This document shows positions 5,588 through 8,706 of a stretch of 8,706 nucleotides of DNA, piece by piece (within the stretch, counting starts at the first letter, position 1; every line of letters starts with the position of its first letter). The translations under genes were made by a program, and so were the position numbers. Under the pieces are notes generated by a model that saw only the letters and a program-made list of their open reading frames with translations, did no database searches and was not told the origin of the DNA. Where the stretch lies: the NCBI GenBank assembly GCA_018304445.1, contig JAGVWD010000014.1, positions 1 to 8,706 on the forward strand, in the 5' to 3' direction. The stretch comes from Candidatus Iainarchaeum sp. Lineage in GTDB: Archaea; Iainarchaeota; Iainarchaeia; Iainarchaeales; JAXPJC01.

Positions 5588-5932
5588 TCACTTCTTGAGC
5601 AATATCTCTATTGCAGAAACCTTCAGCGTGTTGCCTTCGTCGCTCTGCACTTCCTCTGTGGAAATGTCTATCTTCCCTACCTTCAAGTCAGTCATGAACT
5701 TATTCCTTACTATTTCTGCAACATCAACAGCCCTGCTTATTGCCCTGCCTCTCGCCTTGATGAAAACTTCGGAAGTTCCTGAATTCAGCTGCGTAACTAC
5801 AGCAAGGACATAAGCCATTGCCCCCTTTTTCCCTATGTATACTGTGTTGTCGTCCATGCGCTTTGCCTCCTTTCTCTCTGTTGCCTGAATTTCCTTGTGC
5901 TCTGTTTTATGCTCTTTTGTTTCATCACTCAT
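5588..5932 (-). CDS. albA: Alba DNA/RNA-binding chromatin protein
   Basis: The 114-residue protein carries a full Alba domain at about 29-114. Hallmarks are [20 protein letters not shown] (29-48), with the Lys pair K35-K36 corresponding to the DNA-contacting, acetylatable lysines of Sac10b, and [18 protein letters not shown] (60-77). Alba dimers coat DNA and also bind RNA in archaea. The start at 5932 is clear: AAGGTGG lies just upstream and the ATG overlaps the ferredoxin stop (ATGA). A longer frame to 5983 would only read through the ferredoxin gene. The first 28 residues are an unusual, highly charged extension rich in Lys, Glu and His ([16 protein letters not shown]...); classical Alba proteins have only a few residues before this domain. 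Translation is probably coupled to the ferredoxin. Confidence 0.95.
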   Translation of the reverse strand: MSDETKEHKTEHKEIQATERKEAKRMDDNTVYIGKKGAMAYVLAVVTQLNSGTSEVFIKARGRAISRAVDVAEIVRNKFMTDLKVGKIDISTEEVQSDEGNTLKVSAIEILLKK

Positions 5933-6117
5933 GTTACCACCTTTATTGCCTTTTCCGGGCACGATGCCTCGCAAGCCATGCACTGCAGGCAGTCATTCAT
6001 CTTTGAGGAAATGACGCTGCATTTTCCCGCCTTGAGCTCAAATATGCTCACAGGGCAGGTCTGCACGCAAATCCCATTTCCACTGCATTTCGCCTTGTCA
6101 ATGGTGATTTTCGCCAT
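5929..6117 (-). CDS. Dicluster ferredoxin with a [3Fe-4S]-type first site
   Basis: This is a 62-residue bacterial-type ferredoxin. From the ATG at 6117, cluster II is canonical: C43-x2-C46-x2-C49-x3-C53-P ([12 protein letters not shown]). Cluster I reads C11-SGN-GI-C17-VQT-C21-P, so the second Cys is replaced by Asn-14. Known ferredoxins with Asp or another residue at this place carry a [3Fe-4S] cluster, so a 3Fe/4Fe protein is the likely form. Asn is not a common ligand, so a convertible [4Fe-4S] is also possible. There is one extra Cys (C33). It would carry electrons in the cytoplasm; its partner enzyme is not in this window. A GTG at 6123 would add two residues. The stop overlaps the Alba ATG, and the Alba ribosome binding site lies within its last codons. 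Confidence 0.9.
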   Translation of the reverse strand: MAKITIDKAKCSGNGICVQTCPVSIFELKAGKCSVISSKMNDCLQCMACEASCPEKAIKVVT

Positions 6118-6131
6118 TTTCACAGCCCGGT

Positions 6132-6176
6132 TGCAGGATTTCTGCAGTAAATAAAAGGAATAAATAATTTTTAAGG
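6132..6176 (-). promoter_or_regulatory. Promoter region of the ferredoxin-Alba operon
   Basis: On the minus strand two AT boxes precede the ferredoxin: CCTTTTATTTAC (6158-6147) and CTTAAAAATTATTTATT upstream of it. The nearer one would place the transcript start near 6126, giving a very short leader. A dyad TGCAG-N5-CTGCA (6132-6146) lies between that box and the predicted start and could be a regulatory site. Which box is used cannot be told. Confidence 0.45.
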
Positions 6177-6179
6177 TTA

Positions 6180-6313
6180 TGCTAAATGCGAGAGCTACTG
6201 ATAAACTCAGTTGGTGAAGTTTGTTATTTTGGAATTCTTTAGATTTTGCTTTGAAAAATACAGGCCAAAAACTCTCTTTTGTAAATCAACAGATTTTGTC
6301 AGAAGAACGGGGG
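6180..6313. other. AT-rich stretch with no identified gene
   Basis: Between the ferredoxin promoter and the 54-residue ORF I see no convincing coding frame, tRNA or strong hairpin. The short plus-strand frame 6186-6242 (18 residues) is unsupported. Composition is more AT-rich than the flanking genes, and it could hold remnants of a decayed gene. Together with the weakly supported small ORF, the stretch without a firm gene runs from about 6118 to 6501. Confidence 0.4.
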
Positions 6314-6478
6314 CTAAGAAAAAATGCCCTTGCGTTTAAGCAATATCGCCTTAATTTTGTTAGCTTCTTTTAATAGCGGATGAGTAAGCCCAAATTCCGG
6401 ATGCCCAATTATTTTATTTTCCAAGTATGCAAGTCTGTTTTTTAATATACTCCTTTTTCTAAATAACAAAAATCTCAT
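6314..6478 (-). CDS. Small basic hypothetical protein (54 aa)
   Basis: An ORF of 54 codons runs from ATG 6478 to TAG 6314. The product begins MRFLLFRKRSILKNRLAYLE, continues NKIIGHPEFGLTHPLLKEAN and ends in KIKAILLKRKGIFS. It reads like one or two amphipathic, positively charged helices around a HPEFGLTHP turn, with few acidic residues and no Cys. It begins 23 nt after the stop of the 292-residue membrane protein on the same strand, which fits an operon. There is no clear ribosome binding site, only a loose GGTAG about 8 nt upstream. Codon use favours AGA, TTA and ATA, more AT-rich than its neighbours. It could be a real small gene, a remnant, or chance. Confidence 0.4.
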   Translation of the reverse strand: MRFLLFRKRSILKNRLAYLENKIIGHPEFGLTHPLLKEANKIKAILLKRKGIFS

Positions 6479-6501
6479 TCAGACTACCAGTCCTTAGACA
6501 G

Positions 6502-7380
6502 TTATGATCTTCCGGTAAGATAGCGGATTGTTGCCTCGAATATGCCCCTTGTTCTTCCCGGGTCGTAATTGAAGTAGATGCTCTTCCCTATGAGCAGTGG
6601 CTTCTCAACAATTGCCGTGTAATACTGCGGAGTGCGCATGTCCTGCGCATATGCGATTTCATTTCCGCTTATCGGAACATTAAGAACCTCAAGCATAATC
6701 AATCCGAGCGAAGGGTCTGCAGGAACTTCCTCAATTCCCTTCATTATCCTGTGGTCAACATCCTGCCTGAATATTTTCCCGCGGACTGTCCTTCTGTCCA
6801 GGCATGAGGGCTCTCCGCCAGCCTGCTTCTCGCATGTTACAGGAACAATATTCCCGAATGTTGCTTCCCATCCCAAAACATCAGCTGAATCCTTGCGCCT
6901 TATTCCGGAATCCAGAACAGTAATGAATTTTCCGCCGCGCTTCACATAATCCTGTATTGCTTCCCCCAATTGCCTTGAAACTTCCTTATTCGCCTGGAGG
7001 TGCTGATCTAACATTACAACATCATACTGCGCGAGCTGCTCTTCTGCGCTCCTTTCAAGGTCCTGAACATCCTTTATCCTGTATGAAACCAGGTCCTTGT
7101 CCTCATCCAGAATTATGCGCAAATCTGTTGAGGGCTGCCCGATTATAAGCAGGCTCACAGGCTGCTCTGTTCCCTTGACAAGCGCAACAACAGGCCCTAT
7201 AACAGGGGTGTTTGAAGTTATGATTCCCGTCCAAACTGCTGCGACAAATGCGATAAGAATAATAAGTATTAATGGAATTAAGCCCTCAATGTTCGCGGCA
7301 AACCTTGACTTAACAGGGAAATAATCTGCGGCAGGCGCTGCCCCCGCACCGGCATCTCCTTCAGGGTACATTTTGGACAC
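6502..7380 (-). CDS. Membrane-anchored GATase1-like domain protein (paralogue 1)
   Basis: Counting from GTG 7380, this is a 292-residue protein. A cytoplasmic Gly/Ala-rich stretch of about 30 residues is followed by one membrane span at about 32-54 (IEGLIPLILIILIAFVAAVW) and an extracytoplasmic alpha/beta domain. That domain has the order of a class-I glutamine-amidotransferase-like fold: strand VSLLIIG, helix, strand YDVVMLD (119-125), helix IQDYVKRGGKFITVLDSG, then later VLNVPISG and a final KSIYFNYDPGRT...FEATIRYLTG. The nucleophile-elbow Cys of true amidotransferases is absent, so it is probably not an enzyme of that kind. C183 and C193 may form a disulfide. It is clearly related to the 314-residue protein upstream. 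AGGAG at 7388-7392 supports GTG 7380; ATG 7371, with GGTG 6 nt before it, is nearly as good. Function unknown. Confidence 0.8.
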   Translation of the reverse strand: MSKMYPEGDAGAGAAPAADYFPVKSRFAANIEGLIPLILIILIAFVAAVWTGIITSNTPVIGPVVALVKGTEQPVSLLIIGQPSTDLRIILDEDKDLVSYRIKDVQDLERSAEEQLAQYDVVMLDQHLQANKEVSRQLGEAIQDYVKRGGKFITVLDSGIRRKDSADVLGWEATFGNIVPVTCEKQAGGEPSCLDRRTVRGKIFRQDVDHRIMKGIEEVPADPSLGLIMLEVLNVPISGNEIAYAQDMRTPQYYTAIVEKPLLIGKSIYFNYDPGRTRGIFEATIRYLTGRS

Positions 7381-7381
7381 C

Positions 7382-7427
7382 AATTAACTCCTTTTGATTA
7401 TTAAATTAACTCCTGATATATTTATTC
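7382..7427 (-). promoter_or_regulatory. Promoter and duplicated AGGAGTTAATT of paralogue 1
   Basis: AATAAATATATC (7427-7416) is a TATA-like box that would start transcription near 7395. AGGAGTTAATT occurs twice on the minus strand, at 7392-7382 and 7414-7404, 22 bp apart. The nearer copy supplies the ribosome binding site for GTG 7380. The farther copy sits between the TATA box and the predicted start, where a ribosome site is not expected, so the pair may also be operator half-sites. Confidence 0.45.
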
Positions 7428-7529
7428 TTTCTATTGTTTAAATACCTTTGCTTTAGCGCCTTATGTGCTTTTTCCTTCTGCTATTCTAATATTCTTTCTT
7501 ATTTAAAAATCTTTCTTTTGAATTTCTGC
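7428..7529. other. Intergenic AT-rich region between the two paralogues
   Basis: No coding frame is supported. On the minus strand it starts just after the paralogue 2 stop and is A-rich rather than T-rich, so no oligo-T terminator for that gene is visible. A second AT box, GGTATTTAAAC near 7438-7448, could be an alternative promoter for paralogue 1, or the genes may be partly co-transcribed. Confidence 0.35.
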
Positions 7530-8474
7530 CTATTTGAGCATCCCGTAATACATGTTCTCCAGTATTGAATAGAATTTTTCCTTGTTTTCTGGTCTTACCA
7601 GATTTTCAGGCGGAATTGCATAATAGGCAACCCTTTCCCCTACTCCTGTGGGCGCGCTTGCGATTATTATTGGGAAAGTCCTTCCATAATCCTCCCCATC
7701 GCTTCCAATCAGATTGCTTTGGTAGTTAACGTTCAATACGTTTGTTATTGTTGCATCGTCCAGCGCCTCAACAATCGAGAAATCCCCGTGCAGAACCAAC
7801 CCCGGCTTTATTGCATTCACCAATCTGTGGAAGCGGTCCGGGGCTTCCAATTTCCCAATGTAAGTAAGCGGCTCATTCTCGCATTTTTTCACTTCGCAAT
7901 AGTTTGTCCTGTATTTTACCCCCAGCACATAATCAAACCTTACCACTTCATCCCCTTTCTTGCGCGCCCATGGCCCAAATGCATCATGCGCAGCATTCAA
8001 ATCCAAATCGTCCTCGTAAAGGAAAACATCCTTGTTCTCGTCCCTTGCATACGCTGTTCCCGCATCCCCTGTCCATACAAGCCTTCCGCCGGTTGTTACA
8101 TAATCAGCAAACATCTTGAGCTTCTTTGTTGAAATAGATTTTGCATGCGTAACAATAACCAGATCGTGCTTGCGCAGGTTTCCAATGCTTGTGTATGCAA
8201 GCTCCGCAATTTGCGCGCGAACGCCCAAATGCGAGGGATCCTGCATTGCCTGCTGCAATAATTCAGCATCCCCAAGCCCGTCATCCCCCATTACAATAAG
8301 CACTGAAGGCTCCCCCTGTGGGAATCTCATAATTCCCCAGTAGGCATCGCACCAGAAGGGGATTGTTGAGCATCTCACAAGCCCAATCCATGTGGCAACA
8401 AAAAGCAGCGCAACAACAAGTGCAATAAGGAAGCCCAGCTTCCACACAACCTGCAAATTCGCCTTTTCAGCCAT
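7530..8474 (-). CDS. Membrane-anchored GATase1-like domain protein (paralogue 2)
   Basis: The 314-residue protein has a short cytoplasmic N-terminus, one membrane span at about 12-33 (KLGFLIALVVALLFVATWIGLV), then an extracytoplasmic domain with GATase1-like order: PSVLIVMGDDG (56-66), HDLVIVTHA (103-111), helix KMFADYVTTGGRLVWTGDAG (120-139), and a closing ERVAYYAIPPEN with helix KEKFYSILENMYYGML. The place of the catalytic Cys in real amidotransferases reads TGDAG, so amidotransferase chemistry is unlikely. C193 and C198 correspond to a Cys pair in paralogue 1; C35 and C42 form a second pair just outside the membrane. GTGGAGA lies directly before the ATG, and a TATA box is about 30 nt upstream. 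It is divergent from the Sec61-beta gene. I do not recognise a named family beyond the fold; a surface-protein or envelope role is inference. Confidence 0.8.
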   Translation of the reverse strand: MAEKANLQVVWKLGFLIALVVALLFVATWIGLVRCSTIPFWCDAYWGIMRFPQGEPSVLIVMGDDGLGDAELLQQAMQDPSHLGVRAQIAELAYTSIGNLRKHDLVIVTHAKSISTKKLKMFADYVTTGGRLVWTGDAGTAYARDENKDVFLYEDDLDLNAAHDAFGPWARKKGDEVVRFDYVLGVKYRTNYCEVKKCENEPLTYIGKLEAPDRFHRLVNAIKPGLVLHGDFSIVEALDDATITNVLNVNYQSNLIGSDGEDYGRTFPIIIASAPTGVGERVAYYAIPPENLVRPENKEKFYSILENMYYGMLK

Positions 8475-8500
8475 TTCTCCACATCCGCGCCATATCGCGC

Positions 8501-8510
8501 TATATTTATA
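8501..8510. promoter_or_regulatory. Shared TATA element of divergent paralogue 2 and Sec61-beta genes
   Basis: TATATTTATA (plus) reads TATAAATATA on the minus strand. It is centred about 30 nt from both starts: ATG 8535 on the plus strand and ATG 8474 on the minus strand. It is the only good TATA element in the 60-bp gap and could drive either gene or both. Confidence 0.55.
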
Positions 8511-8534
8511 AGGTTTGAGGGGATTATAATAATT

Positions 8535-8705
8535 ATGGTAAAACTCGAAAGGATGCCTGGGAGCGGATATGCCCCCAGCAGCACATTAGGAATAATGCGC
8601 TTTTTTGATACTGACACCGGAGGGCCCAAATTGACCCCGGAATTTGTTGTTGTGCTGTGCGCTGTATTCGCGGTTGCAATACTTGTTTTGCAGCTTGTAA
8701 TATAG
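8535..8705 (+). CDS. secG: Sec61-beta/SecG subunit of the protein translocase
   Basis: The 56-residue protein has the archaeal Sec61-beta pattern. A disordered cytoplasmic N-terminus with Ser/Pro/Gly (MPGSGYAPSSTLG, 7-19) is followed by the hallmark GIMRFFDTDTGGPKLTPEFV (19-38, compare the family's GL-hydrophobic-RYFDEE...G-K-P motif) and one C-terminal membrane span at about 37-56 (FVVVLCAVFAVAILVLQLVI). It is the small tail-anchored subunit that binds SecY-SecE and stabilises the channel for secreted and membrane proteins. Length is normal for archaea. The ATG at 8535 has no Shine-Dalgarno and lies about 29 nt from a TATA element, so the transcript is probably leaderless. The stop TAG is one base before the window end, so the gene is complete. 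It is divergent from the GATase-like membrane protein. Confidence 0.92.
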   Translation: MVKLERMPGSGYAPSSTLGIMRFFDTDTGGPKLTPEFVVVLCAVFAVAILVLQLVI

Positions 8706-8706
8706 T

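Noticed and set aside
5933..5983. Longer Alba start at 5983
   Set aside because: It reads through the ferredoxin coding region; the ATG at 5932 has GGTGG upstream and the ATGA overlap.
6186..6242. Short plus-strand frame (18 residues)
   Set aside because: Too short, no ribosome binding site, no promoter and no recognisable product.
6180..6500. tRNA, box C/D RNA or other structured RNA in the AT-rich stretch
   Set aside because: No T-loop consensus, acceptor stem, or paired C/D boxes could be found by eye.

Overview
The window looks like chromosomal DNA of a small-genome archaeon, most likely a DPANN-type lineage. This is inferred from gene content and signals: an Alba chromatin protein, an archaeal Sec61-beta, a DRG-type GTPase with a TGS domain, TATA-like boxes about 25-30 nt upstream of start codons (leaderless or near-leaderless transcripts), GGTG/GGAG-type ribosome binding sites, and short intergenic gaps. 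I see no rRNA, tRNA, CRISPR array or recognisable transposase gene.

Left part (1-1901): the 3' end of an unknown gene is followed at once by a very basic 60-residue protein whose Shine-Dalgarno overlaps the upstream stop. Next is a DRG-family GTPase with an intact P-loop but degenerate G3 and G4 motifs. It converges, with an 11-bp gap, on a minus-strand GNAT acetyltransferase. The GNAT is the second gene of an operon headed by a 444-residue secreted, membrane-anchored protein (1922-3256).

Middle (3257-5475): a divergent promoter region separates the 444-residue gene from a plus-strand coiled-coil protein (3364-4044). The 3' end of that gene carries a short palindrome-rich segment flanked by a direct repeat of the gene's own last codons, which looks like a small insertion or duplication. 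Then come two minus-strand genes: a cytoplasmic C39-like papain-fold protein and a coiled-coil/winged-helix regulator. The regulator's promoter contains phased TCATGATAT boxes overlapping the TATA element, suggesting autoregulation.

Right part (5553-8706): a two-gene operon encodes a dicluster ferredoxin with a [3Fe-4S]-type first site and an Alba protein; stop and start overlap as ATGA. An AT-rich stretch follows, holding a 54-residue ORF missed by length cut-offs. Two related single-span membrane proteins with extracytoplasmic GATase-like folds (292 and 314 residues) come next. The second is divergent from, and may share a TATA element with, the gene for the Sec61-beta translocon subunit, which finishes one base before the window ends.

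No well-known defence or metabolic cassette is present. The most unusual items are the ferredoxin-Alba coupling, the paralogous GATase-like membrane proteins with a shared cysteine pair, the GTPase with eroded motifs, and the small direct-repeat-bounded palindromic insert.
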